From positions 4,464,001-4,528,000 of the forward strand of contig NZ_JACHDP010000001.1 of the NCBI RefSeq assembly GCF_014201145.1: DNA of 64,000 nt, written 5' to 3'. Source of the DNA: Micromonospora parathelypteridis. GTDB taxonomy: Bacteria > Actinomycetota > Actinomycetes > Mycobacteriales > Micromonosporaceae. The translations under genes and the position numbers were made by a program. This document shows, in pieces, positions 8,760-19,324 of this stretch. Positions within the stretch are counted from its first letter, which is position 1. Every line of letters starts with the position of its first letter. The notes under the pieces are model-generated. The model saw only the letters and a program-made list of their open reading frames with translations. It had not been told where the DNA came from and did not search any database.

Positions 8760-9566
8760 TCAGCCCGTCAGGGTGCCCCTCAGCAGGCTGTCGCCGGAGT
8801 GAGCGGGCTTGTTGTCGTACTGCTCGGCAGAGACGTCGACCACCGAGTAGCTCTTGAGGTCGACGTTCGGGGGCAGGGGCAGTAGCGCGTCCGGGCCGCC
8901 ACCGAGGGTGCCGACCGAGAGCATCTTCATCGTCGTCGGATTAATCAGCCACACCTCGTAGTACCCCGGGACGCGCGGGAGATTCGCCACATGCAGATGA
9001 AGTTGGTGATTCTGCAGAACCCGCGCATCCCCCTGGGCTTCCGGCGGAGTCGATCCATACGCCGCCAACGGCGCGCTCGCCACCACCGCCTGGGTCGGGG
9101 TTGGCGTCGGGTCGTCCGGCTGCAGCACGGCTACCGTGCCCACCACGCCCACCGCCGCGGCGGCAGCCGCGGTCACCGCGGTCGCCGCCCAGAGGGACCA
9201 GCCACGGCCCTGGCGGGACCGGCGCACCGAATCCAGCCGGACAACCGCCGGCTCGGCGATCGTGCCGGCGGTCGGCTCCGTCGTGGAGCCGCTGGCCTGC
9301 TCGGGCACCTGCCGCCGGGTCTCGTCCAGCGCCGACCGGGACTCCGCCGCTCTGACCTGGGCAGCGATGCCCTGCCAGACGTGCTCCGGCGGGTCGGGCA
9401 GGTCAGACAGCCCGCGCGTCTCGGTGCCGAGCCCGGCCACCCGCTGGAGGGTCGCCATCTCCGTACGGCAGGGCGCGCAGGTGTCGAGGTGGGTGCTCTC
9501 CCCGTCGTCCACCTCGCTCTCACCGAGCGCCAGAAAGACCAGCCGGTCGTGGTCCAGGTGCTGCAC
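8760..9566 (-). CDS. Anti-sigma factor, RskA-like
   Basis: A 268-residue protein. The N-terminal cytoplasmic anti-sigma domain has a zinc-type HxxxCxxC motif ([14 protein letters not shown], about residues 24-37). A single transmembrane helix (about 125-150, [19 protein letters not shown]) separates it from an extracytoplasmic RskA domain. That domain contains [19 protein letters not shown] and a [23 protein letters not shown] end. It would hold the upstream-encoded ECF sigma factor at the membrane and release it on a signal, probably by regulated proteolysis. It starts at GTG and overlaps the sigma gene by 47 bp. The C-terminal part reads like the anti-sigma-K domain. Confidence 0.9.
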   Translation of the reverse strand: MQHLDHDRLVFLALGESEVDDGESTHLDTCAPCRTEMATLQRVAGLGTETRGLSDLPDPPEHVWQGIAAQVRAAESRSALDETRRQVPEQASGSTTEPTAGTIAEPAVVRLDSVRRSRQGRGWSLWAATAVTAAAAAAVGVVGTVAVLQPDDPTPTPTQAVVASAPLAAYGSTPPEAQGDARVLQNHQLHLHVANLPRVPGYYEVWLINPTTMKMLSVGTLGGGPDALLPLPPNVDLKSYSVVDVSAEQYDNKPAHSGDSLLRGTLTG

Positions 9567-10122
9567 CGTCCACCTCCCATCTGCGTTTCAAGCTCGCCAT
9601 GCCGCGCCGGATGTGGCTCTTCACGGTGCCCAACGGCACTCCGGTCACCGTGGCTATCTGCTGGTGTGTCAGGTCGTCGTAGAAGGCCAGCTCCAGCATG
9701 CGTCGCTGGTCGTCCGGGAGGCGAGCCAGCTCGTCGGCGATCACCAGGCGGTCCACCACGCGGTCTGGGCTCGGGTCGGACTGCGTCGGCTCGGGCAGCT
9801 GCCGGACCGACTCCACCACCCGGGTCTCCCGGGCCGAGGCGCGCATCCGGTCGATCACCTTCCGCCGTCCAATGCCGAGCAGCCAACCGATCAGCGATCC
9901 CTTGGCCGGGTCGAAGGTGTCGCGACCCAGCCACGCGGCGACGAACGTCGCCTGGGTGACGTCCTCCGCGTCGCTGCGGTTGGCCAGCATGGAGGTGGCC
10001 AGGTGGAGCACGGCGCGGCCGTACCGGTCGTACGCCTCGCGGAGCGCCACGTCGTCGCCCGCGCAGAACCGAAGATCCAGGTCGTCAGCCGGAGGATCCG
10101 GATCCTGTCGCAGCGCCGTCAT
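9520..10122 (-). CDS. ECF RNA polymerase sigma factor (SigK-like)
   Basis: A 200-residue sigma-70 family protein. Region 2 (about residues 15-85) includes SDAEDVTQATFVAAW and LIGWLLGIGRRKVIDRMR. Region 4 (about 130-185) includes LPDDQRRMLELAFYDDLTHQQIA and VPLGTVKSHIRRGMASL. The ATG at 10122 is chosen; an in-frame start 45 bp upstream would add a non-conserved segment. It is co-transcribed and overlapping with a zinc-type anti-sigma gene, the arrangement of SigK/RskA in mycobacteria. A DUF4397-sortase operon is divergent and is a plausible regulon member, but no promoter motif was convincingly found. Confidence 0.9.
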   Translation of the reverse strand: MTALRQDPDPPADDLDLRFCAGDDVALREAYDRYGRAVLHLATSMLANRSDAEDVTQATFVAAWLGRDTFDPAKGSLIGWLLGIGRRKVIDRMRASARETRVVESVRQLPEPTQSDPSPDRVVDRLVIADELARLPDDQRRMLELAFYDDLTHQQIATVTGVPLGTVKSHIRRGMASLKRRWEVDGAAPGPRPAGLSGAR

Positions 10123-10352
10123 CGGGCGGCTCGCCTTCGATGGGGCATGCCCGACTGTAGCTGCCACAGCCTCCGCCCCACTCTCCCCGTCGATCTCATC
10201 TCACCTGCTCTTCGTCCTCCGACCCTGATCCGGATGCAGCCGGCGGCGGAAAAGAAAAGTGCCTCCGGCGCGCATCCGCCCGTCGGGAAGCCGGCGTAAC
10301 CCGTTCTGCAAGCCAGGCCTGACGAATCAGCACCAATCAGCAGGAGGCAGAC

Positions 10353-11183
10353 ATGCAGCTTTCGTACTTGCGTCGGGTCGCCGCGGGCGGCGCCGTAGCC
10401 ACGCTGGCCTTCGCCGGCGTCGGCGCACTCACCGCCACCCCCGCGTACGCCGCCACGTCGAAGGTCTCCGTCGTGCACGGCATCCCGGACACCCCGGTCG
10501 ACGTCTACGTCAACGGCAAGAAGACGCTGGACAACTTCAAGCCCGGGGACGTGGCCGGCCCGCTGAACCTGGAGGAGGGTGACTACGACATCGCCCTCAC
10601 CAAGCCGGGCGAGGCGATCGACAAGGCGATCCTCAAGGTCGACGACGCGGCGGTGCCGGGCGGTGCGAACATCAGCATCGCGGCACACCTCGACGCCGCC
10701 GGCCAGCCGAAGATCACCCCGTTCGTCAACGACGTCTCGAAGGTCGACGCCGGCAAGGCCCGGCTGATCGTCCGGCACACCGCCGCCGCCCCGGCGGTGG
10801 ACGTCCGAGCCGGTGGCACCCCGGTGTTCGAGGGCCTGACCAACCCGAACGAAGCCAAGGGCGACGTCGACGCGGGCAGCGTGAAGGCGGACGTGGTGCT
10901 CGCCGGCACCGACACCGTGGCCATCGGCCCGGCGGACCTCAACCTGAAGGAGGGCACCGCGACGATCGTCTACGCGATCGGCTCCGCCGAGGGCAAGAGC
11001 CTCGGCGTGGTGGCCCAGACCATCACCGGCCTGCACTCCGCCCCGGGCGGCGTGCCCAGCGGTGACGGCGGTCAGGCCGGTACGGGCGTTGGGACGTGGT
11101 GGTACGTGCTCACCGGTGCCGGCGTACTCCTGCTTCTGGGTGGTGGGGTGCGGATGGCGACCGCGCGGACCGGTCGCAAGTGA
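10353..11183 (+). CDS. DUF4397 domain cell-surface protein
   Basis: A 276-residue exported protein. It has a signal peptide (about residues 1-33, ending TATPAYAA) and two DUF4397 beta-rich repeats. KVSVVHGIPDTPVDVYVNGK (about 36-55) and ARLIVRHTAAAPAVDVRAGG (about 134-153) mark the repeat starts. A Gly/Ser-rich linker follows, then a C-terminal transmembrane helix (YVLTGAGVLLLLGGGVRM) and a short basic tail. An AGGAGG lies about 8 bp before the ATG. There is no clear LPxTG motif, so it probably stays membrane-anchored. The sortase gene follows immediately, which suggests a joint role at the cell surface. Confidence 0.9.
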   Translation: MQLSYLRRVAAGGAVATLAFAGVGALTATPAYAATSKVSVVHGIPDTPVDVYVNGKKTLDNFKPGDVAGPLNLEEGDYDIALTKPGEAIDKAILKVDDAAVPGGANISIAAHLDAAGQPKITPFVNDVSKVDAGKARLIVRHTAAAPAVDVRAGGTPVFEGLTNPNEAKGDVDAGSVKADVVLAGTDTVAIGPADLNLKEGTATIVYAIGSAEGKSLGVVAQTITGLHSAPGGVPSGDGGQAGTGVGTWWYVLTGAGVLLLLGGGVRMATARTGRK

Positions 11184-11185
11184 CG

Positions 11186-11845
11186 ATGCGCAACCGCGGC
11201 GCGCTGGCGGCCCTGGCCGCCGGCGTCGCCGCGCTCACCGTGGCCACCGTGGTGGCGTGCGCCTCCCAGCCGGCCGGGAACGTGGGCGCCGAGGAGGCGA
11301 GCACGTTGGCCACCACCCCGGCAACCCCGTCGGCCAGCGCCGCTGACGGCCCGTCGGTGCCGGTGACCGCCGGGGAACTGCCGGCCGGCACGAAGACCGT
11401 CCCGCCGGTACGGCTGGTGATCCCGGAGATCGACGTCACGGCCACCGTCAACGCGGTCGGCATCAACGAGCGGACCAACGAGTTCGAGGTGCCGCCGAGC
11501 GTCGACCAGATCGGTTGGTACCGCTACGGACCCGGCCTGGAAGCGACCAGCGGCTCGGTGGTCGTCGCCGGTCACGTGGACAGCGCCAGGCAGGGCAAAG
11601 GCGCGTTCTTCCGGCTGCGGGAGCTGAACCAGGGCGACACCCTGACCGCGACCGGCAGCGACGGCACGGCACGGCAGTACCGGGTCGTCGCCCGGGAGGA
11701 GTACGCGAAGACCAGGATCCCGTTGGACCGGTACTTCGCCCGGGACGGCAAGCCGCGGCTGACCCTGATCACCTGTGGTGGGCCGTTCGACGCCAAGGCC
11801 CGCAGGTACCGCGACAACATCGTCGTCACCGCGGTGCCCGCCTGA
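11186..11845 (+). CDS. Class F sortase
   Basis: A 219-residue exported protein. Its N-terminus has a hydrophobic segment ending TVATVVACASQ, which could be either a lipobox or a signal anchor. The sortase catalytic triad is visible: His in SVVVAGHVDSA, Cys in LTLITCGGPFD and Arg in RRYRDNIVV. Spacing and the TLITCGG form fit the actinobacterial class F sortases. A GTG at 11180 overlapping the upstream stop (GTGA) is an alternative start two codons earlier. The gene is coupled to the DUF4397 gene, whose product is the obvious candidate substrate or partner despite lacking a recognisable sorting signal. Confidence 0.9.
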   Translation: MRNRGALAALAAGVAALTVATVVACASQPAGNVGAEEASTLATTPATPSASAADGPSVPVTAGELPAGTKTVPPVRLVIPEIDVTATVNAVGINERTNEFEVPPSVDQIGWYRYGPGLEATSGSVVVAGHVDSARQGKGAFFRLRELNQGDTLTATGSDGTARQYRVVAREEYAKTRIPLDRYFARDGKPRLTLITCGGPFDAKARRYRDNIVVTAVPA

Positions 11846-11863
11846 CCGGGGCCGTCGGCACGA

Positions 11864-11889
11864 GCCGGGGTGGGGAAACCCACCCCGGC
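11864..11889 (+). terminator. Hairpin with GAAA tetraloop after sortase gene
   Basis: An 11-bp perfect GC stem (11864-11874 with 11879-11889) closed by a GAAA tetraloop lies 18 bp after the sortase stop. There is no U tract, as in many actinomycete terminators. It ends the DUF4397-sortase transcript before the cysteine desulfurase gene. Confidence 0.72.
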
Positions 11890-11950
11890 CGTCGCGCGGA
11901 GTCCCCTCCGGCATCCGGTCCCCGAGGTGTCAGCCGTAGGCTGAACGGTG

Positions 11951-13126
11951 ATGGCATACCTGGATCACGCGGCGACGACTCCGATGCTCGATGAGGCACT
12001 GGAGGCGTACGTCGCTACCGCCCGCGAGGTCGGCAACGCGTCCTCCCTGCACGCGGCGGGTCGCCGTGCCCGTCGCCGGGTCGAAGAGTCCCGCGAGCGG
12101 GTGGCCGCGGTGCTGGGCGCCCGGCCGTCCGAGGTGATCTTCACCGGCGGTGGTACCGAGAGCGACAACCTCGCCGTCAAGGGCATCTTCTGGGCCCGCG
12201 GGGCAGCCGCCCCGGACCGCCGTCGGGTCGTCTCCAGCGCCGTCGAGCACCACGCGGTGCTGGACTCGGTCGACTGGCTCGTCGAGCACGAGGGTGCCGA
12301 GGTCGGCTGGCTGCCGGCCGACGCCGCCGGTCGCCTCGACCCGGAGGACCTGCGCGCCGAGTTGTCCGCGCACGCCGACCGGGTGGCCCTGGTCACCGCG
12401 ATGTGGGCCAACAACGAGGTGGGCACCATCCAGCCGATCGCCGAGCTGGCCGCCGTCGCAGCCGAACACGGCGTGCCGTTCCACACCGACGCCATCCAGG
12501 CCGTCGGCCAGGCACCCGTCGACTTCGGCGCGAGCGGGGTCGCCGCGCTGACCGTCACCGGACACAAGCTCGGCGGCCCGACCGGAGTGGGCGCGTTGCT
12601 GCTCGCCCGGGACGTGGCGGCCACGCCGCTCCTGCACGGCGGCGGCCAGGAACGCGACGTCCGCTCCGGCACCCTGGACACCGCCGGCATCGTCGCCTTC
12701 GCGGTCGCCGTCGAGACGGCGGTGAAGGGCCAACAGGAGTACGCGACCCGAGTGGCCGCACTCCGCGACGACCTGATCGAACGGGTACGGCAGGCGGTGC
12801 CCGAGGTGATCTACAACGGTGACCCGGCCGACCGACTGCCCGGCAACGCGCACTTCTCCTTCCCCGGCTGCGAGGGCGACGCCCTGCTGCTGCTGCTCGA
12901 CGCCCAGGGAATCGCCTGCTCGACCGGGTCCGCCTGCTCCGCAGGAGTGGCCCAGCCGTCGCACGTGCTGCTGGCGATGGGCGCCGACAACGACCGCGCC
13001 CGCTCCTCGCTGCGCTTCTCCCTGGGCCACACGAGCACCCAGGCCGACGTCGACGCGCTGATCGCAGCCCTCCCCGCAGCAGTGGACCGAGCCCGCCGAG
13101 CCGCCGCCCTCCGCACCCCCCGCTAA
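11951..13126 (+). CDS. Cysteine desulfurase (NifS/IscS family)
   Basis: A 391-residue PLP enzyme that moves sulfur from cysteine for Fe-S clusters and tRNA thiolation. Visible are the start [27 protein letters not shown] (about residues 63-77), SAVEHHAVL, and the PLP lysine in [16 protein letters not shown] (about 201-216). The mobile-loop catalytic cysteine is in [11 protein letters not shown] (about 322-332). The ATG at 11951 directly follows an in-frame GTG at 11948. It lies just upstream of mnmA, the tRNA 2-thiouridylase, so the two probably work together in tRNA wobble-uridine thiolation. Confidence 0.93.
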   Translation: MAYLDHAATTPMLDEALEAYVATAREVGNASSLHAAGRRARRRVEESRERVAAVLGARPSEVIFTGGGTESDNLAVKGIFWARGAAAPDRRRVVSSAVEHHAVLDSVDWLVEHEGAEVGWLPADAAGRLDPEDLRAELSAHADRVALVTAMWANNEVGTIQPIAELAAVAAEHGVPFHTDAIQAVGQAPVDFGASGVAALTVTGHKLGGPTGVGALLLARDVAATPLLHGGGQERDVRSGTLDTAGIVAFAVAVETAVKGQQEYATRVAALRDDLIERVRQAVPEVIYNGDPADRLPGNAHFSFPGCEGDALLLLLDAQGIACSTGSACSAGVAQPSHVLLAMGADNDRARSSLRFSLGHTSTQADVDALIAALPAAVDRARRAAALRTPR

Positions 13127-13183
13127 AACCCCCACCCCGCACACCCCGCCCCGCCGCGCGCCCTGTCACGCCGCGCCCCCCTT

Positions 13184-13266
13184 CCCGCGCCGATCTTGCA
13201 CTTTCGGACTGCTGTTCGTGGCTTTTGCGGCCTTTGCCGGGACAGAAACTGCAAGATCGGCGCGGG
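13184..13266. repeat. Intergenic inverted repeat (17-bp perfect arms)
   Basis: Arms 13184-13200 and 13250-13266 are perfect 17-bp inverted repeats (arm core CGCCGATCTTGCA). Pairing continues inward with mismatches for several more positions around an irregular loop. The DNA lies in the 383-bp gap between the cysteine desulfurase and mnmA genes and codes for nothing convincing. It is too far apart and too AT-mixed for a simple terminator. It resembles a miniature palindromic element. Confidence 0.7.
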
Positions 13267-13314
13267 GGAGGGGCGCGCTCGGGGTGTGGTGTTCGCGGCC
13301 CGGCGCGTTGCCTG

Positions 13315-13390
13315 CGTCGATCATGGAGTTGTGGTGGGGACAAAAGGTGCCTTCGCCCTCTCTTCGGGCACCACAACTCCATGATCGACG
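13315..13390. repeat. Intergenic inverted repeat (22-bp perfect arms)
   Basis: Arms 13315-13336 and 13369-13390 pair perfectly over 22 bp; the arm reads CGTCGATCATGGAGTTGTGG plus two more bases. The loop is 32 nt. It sits 49 bp after the inverted repeat at 13184-13266 in the same gap. Its arm is related to the arm of the hairpin at 40321-40390 (shared pattern TCGATC-CATG-AGT-GTGG), so the two probably belong to one dispersed palindromic family. Apart from the two repeats, I see only the mnmA leader in this gap. Confidence 0.75.
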
Positions 13391-13509
13391 GCGACGGGGG
13401 CGGGGGCGGCGACGGGGGGTGGGAGGGGTGGTGGCGGGTTTGGGGGTGGGGTGGGCTGGGTGGATAGGGTTGTGTGGGGGACGAGCGCGCGGGGGAAGGG
13501 AGTGGGCTG

Positions 13510-14583
13510 GTGAGGGTTCTGGCGGCGATGTCGGGTGGGGTTGACTCGGCGGTGGCGGCGGCACGGGCGGTGGCGGCCGGGCACGACGTGACCGGCGTGC
13601 ACCTGGCGCTGGCCCGCAATCCACAGACCTATCGGACCGGGGCGCGCGGCTGCTGCACCCTGGAGGACTCCCGGGACGCGCGACGGGCAGCCGACGTGAT
13701 CGGGATCCCGTTCTACGTGTGGGACATGGCCGACCGCTTCCACGAGGACGTGGTGGACGACTTCGTCGCCGAGTACGCGGCCGGCCGTACGCCGAACCCC
13801 TGCCTGCGCTGCAACGAGAAGATCAAGTTTGCCGCGGTGCTGGACCGGGCGGTTGCCCTGGGCTTCGACGCGGTGGTGACCGGGCACCACGCCCGGCTGG
13901 GCGCGGACGGGCTGCTGCGGCGCAGTGTCGACGTGGCCAAGGACCAGTCGTACGTGCTGGCCGTGCTCACCCGCGAGCAGTTGGACCGGTCGATCTTCCC
14001 GCTGGGCGACTCGACCAAGGCGCAGGTCCGCGAGGAGGCCGCCGAGCGCGGCCTGGCGGTGGCCGACAAGCCCGACTCCCACGACATCTGCTTCATCGCC
14101 GACGGTGACACCCGCGGCTTCCTGGCCGGCCGGCTCGGCGAGGCCCCCGGCGACGTGGTGGACGCGAGCACCGGCGCGGTGGTCGGCAGTCACAGCGGCG
14201 CGTACGCGTACACCGTGGGGCAGCGTCGTGGTCTGCACCTGGACCGGCCTGCCGCGGACGGGCGGCCGCGCTACGTGCTCTCCATCACGCCGAAGACCAA
14301 CACGGTGACCGTGGGCCCCGCTGAGGCACTGGAGGTGTCCGAGGTGCGCGCCGTTCGTCCGGTCTGGACTGGCAGTGCCCGTCCGGACGCGCCGGTCGAG
14401 TGCGAGGTGCAGTTGCGCGCACACGGTGCCGTGGTGCCGGCGACCGTCGCCCTCGACGGCGACAGGCTGCACGCCGAGCTGCGTCGGCCGGTACGTGGCG
14501 TCGCCGCCGGTCAGGCAGTGGTGGCGTACCGGCCGGATCCGGCCGGCGACGTGGTCCTCGGCTCCGCGACCATCACCGGCTGA
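13510..14583 (+). CDS. mnmA: tRNA-specific 2-thiouridylase
   Basis: A 357-residue MnmA. It has the PP-loop [13 protein letters not shown] (about residues 5-17), the first catalytic cysteine in [14 protein letters not shown] (about 96-109), [10 protein letters not shown], and the second catalytic cysteine in [12 protein letters not shown] (about 192-203). The C-terminal beta-barrel contains [11 protein letters not shown]. It thiolates U34 of tRNA Lys, Glu and Gln using sulfur relayed from a cysteine desulfurase, which is encoded just upstream. The GTG at 13510 starts the conserved [10 protein letters not shown]; a longer frame from 13474 adds non-conserved residues. Confidence 0.95.
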   Translation: MRVLAAMSGGVDSAVAAARAVAAGHDVTGVHLALARNPQTYRTGARGCCTLEDSRDARRAADVIGIPFYVWDMADRFHEDVVDDFVAEYAAGRTPNPCLRCNEKIKFAAVLDRAVALGFDAVVTGHHARLGADGLLRRSVDVAKDQSYVLAVLTREQLDRSIFPLGDSTKAQVREEAAERGLAVADKPDSHDICFIADGDTRGFLAGRLGEAPGDVVDASTGAVVGSHSGAYAYTVGQRRGLHLDRPAADGRPRYVLSITPKTNTVTVGPAEALEVSEVRAVRPVWTGSARPDAPVECEVQLRAHGAVVPATVALDGDRLHAELRRPVRGVAAGQAVVAYRPDPAGDVVLGSATITG

Positions 14584-14620
14584 CGGCGCGGCCTGGGTGT
14601 TCGCGGGATAGCCTTCGGCC

Positions 14621-15625
14621 GTGACAGATCAGGCATGGCCCTGGCCGGCCGGCGCGGCGACCGGAATTGGTTCGCTGCCCGGCACCGACATCGCCGAGGC
14701 CCAGCGGGTGGTCCTTGGTGAGCTTCCCGACCTGCCCCACCTGCCCGAGTTGCCGGCCCGGGGCCCCGGCGCGGACCTGATCGGTCGCGGCGCCGGGCTG
14801 CTGGTCGAGTTGCCTGTCGAGGTGTACGCCGGGCGGTGGCGGGTGGCCCCGCGCGCGGGCCGCGACCTGCGCCGGGCCCGTGACCTGATGGAACGCGACC
14901 TGGACCAGCTCGCCGAGCAGGCCGAGGAGTACGCCGGGCCGATCAAGGTGCAGGCCGCTGGCCCGCTCACGCTGGCCGCTTCACTGGAGTTGCCGATCGG
15001 TGGCCGCCTGTTGCGGGACCCCGGTGCGGTCCGCGATCTGACCGGCTCCCTCGCGGAGGGGCTGCGCGCGCACGTGGCGGCGGTGGCCCGGCGGTTGCCC
15101 CGGGCGTCGGTGCTGCTCCAGTTGGACGAGCCGTCACTGCCGACCGTGCTGGCCGGGAGGGTGCCGACCGAGAGTGGGTTGGGCGCGTACCGGGCGGTCG
15201 AGTCGGTGGACGCGGCCGCGCTGCTGCGCACGGTCGTCGAGGCGGTCGGTGTGCCGACGGTGGTGCACTGCTGCGCCCCGGACGTGCCGCTGGAGCTGAT
15301 CCGCTCCACCGGCGCCGTCGGGGTCGCCCTCGACCTGGATCTTGTCACCGAGCTGGACCCGCTCGGCGAGGCGATCGACGCCGGCCTCGGGTTGCTGGCC
15401 GGGGCCGCACCGACCCGACCGCCGTCGGCCGGTGGCGCGCCGACCTCCGCGCAGGTCGCCGACCGGGTACGTCAGCTCTGGGACCGCCTCGGGTTTCCTC
15501 GTCGGCAGCTCGCCGAGCAGGTGGTGGTCACTCCGGCCTGCGGTCTCGCCGGCGCCAGCGAGCAGTACGCGCGGGCGGTGCTCGCCGCGTGCCGGGACGC
15601 CGGCCGGCGGTTCGCCGAGGACTGA
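14621..15625 (+). CDS. Cobalamin-independent methionine synthase-like (MetE C-terminal domain) protein
   Basis: A 334-residue protein corresponding to the C-terminal catalytic barrel of MetE only. It begins ATGIGSLPGTDIAEA. It retains zinc-ligand positions of the family: HxC in VVHCCAPDV (about residues 213-221) and Cys in VTPACGLAGAS (about 303-313). A full MetE is about 750 residues with two barrels, so this is the short form common in actinobacteria and archaea. It may use a methyl donor other than methyl-tetrahydrofolate triglutamate. Physiological reaction unproven. GTG start; it is 37 bp after mnmA and probably in the same transcript. Confidence 0.85.
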   Translation: MTDQAWPWPAGAATGIGSLPGTDIAEAQRVVLGELPDLPHLPELPARGPGADLIGRGAGLLVELPVEVYAGRWRVAPRAGRDLRRARDLMERDLDQLAEQAEEYAGPIKVQAAGPLTLAASLELPIGGRLLRDPGAVRDLTGSLAEGLRAHVAAVARRLPRASVLLQLDEPSLPTVLAGRVPTESGLGAYRAVESVDAAALLRTVVEAVGVPTVVHCCAPDVPLELIRSTGAVGVALDLDLVTELDPLGEAIDAGLGLLAGAAPTRPPSAGGAPTSAQVADRVRQLWDRLGFPRRQLAEQVVVTPACGLAGASEQYARAVLAACRDAGRRFAED

Positions 15626-15661
15626 GGTTTGGTGTCGTACCCGCTGGGCAGAATGGCCGTC

Positions 15662-16027
15662 ATGATTGGACAGCTGCGTTCAGTGGTGATCGACTGCCCG
15701 GATCCGCGGGCGTTGGCGGCGTTCTACGCCGAGCTGCTCGGCGTGCCTCTGGCCGAGGGCGACTCCAACGACGACTGGGTGGTGCTGGGCGGCCCGCCCG
15801 GGCACCAGCCGCGCCTCGCCTTCCAGCGGGCGCTCAATCTGCGGCCACCAGCCTGGCCCGACCCGGAACGCCCTCAGCAGTTCCACCTGGATGTGACGGT
15901 GGACGACATCGAGGCCGCCGAGAAGGCGGCGCTGGCGCTTGGTGCGCGGCGGCTGCCCGGTGAGGGCGAGGGGTTCCGGGTCTACGCGGATCCGGCCGGC
16001 CACCCGTTCTGCCTCTGCTGGGACTGA
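15662..16027 (+). CDS. VOC family (glyoxalase/bleomycin-resistance fold) protein
   Basis: A 121-residue single-domain VOC protein. It has the betaalphabetabetabeta opening LRSVVIDCPDPRALAAFYAELLG and the second half FHLDVTVDDIEAAEKAALALGA, ending VYADPAGHPFCLCW. Metal-binding positions (His in FHLD, Glu in GEGF) are partly recognisable. It could be a lyase, dioxygenase-like or binding protein; the substrate is unknown. ATG at 15662 is preferred; an in-frame ATG lies 9 bp upstream. Confidence 0.85.
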   Translation: MIGQLRSVVIDCPDPRALAAFYAELLGVPLAEGDSNDDWVVLGGPPGHQPRLAFQRALNLRPPAWPDPERPQQFHLDVTVDDIEAAEKAALALGARRLPGEGEGFRVYADPAGHPFCLCWD

Positions 16028-16172
16028 GCCTGGCGTGGGTCGCGCCGGCCGGGCATCATGGCCGCCTGGCCGGCCGGGTCGACCGCATCGCGCACGCGGA
16101 CCAGCTCGTCACGCTCGGCGCTGCCGGGGACCGACGCTCCCGGCCGACCCGACCTGGCGGCCGCGAGCGCGG

Positions 16173-19167
<2,995 letters not shown>

Positions 19168-19282
19168 TCTCGTTGGTGGCTCGATGCGCCGACTGACCGC
19201 GTATACCAACTTAATTACGACTACGACCGATTCGTGACTGTCATACCGGGAAATCGGGGGCTGAGGGCGTTTCATTGGGTCA

Positions 19283-19304
19283 CGGCGTGCGCATCGGCAC
19301 GCCG
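19283..19304 (+). other. Hairpin in leader of GGDEF-EAL gene
   Basis: A perfect 8-bp stem (19283-19290 with 19297-19304) with a 6-nt loop lies 20 bp upstream of the GTG start at 19325 and 116 bp after ligA. It could end the ligA transcript or shape the leader of the downstream gene. It has no recognisable c-di-GMP riboswitch features. Confidence 0.4.
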
Positions 19305-19324
19305 ACGATCGGTCGGGAGGTGTC

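Noticed and set aside
19168..19324. c-di-GMP riboswitch before the GGDEF-EAL gene
   Set aside because: Only one simple hairpin is present; no conserved two-helix aptamer core is visible.
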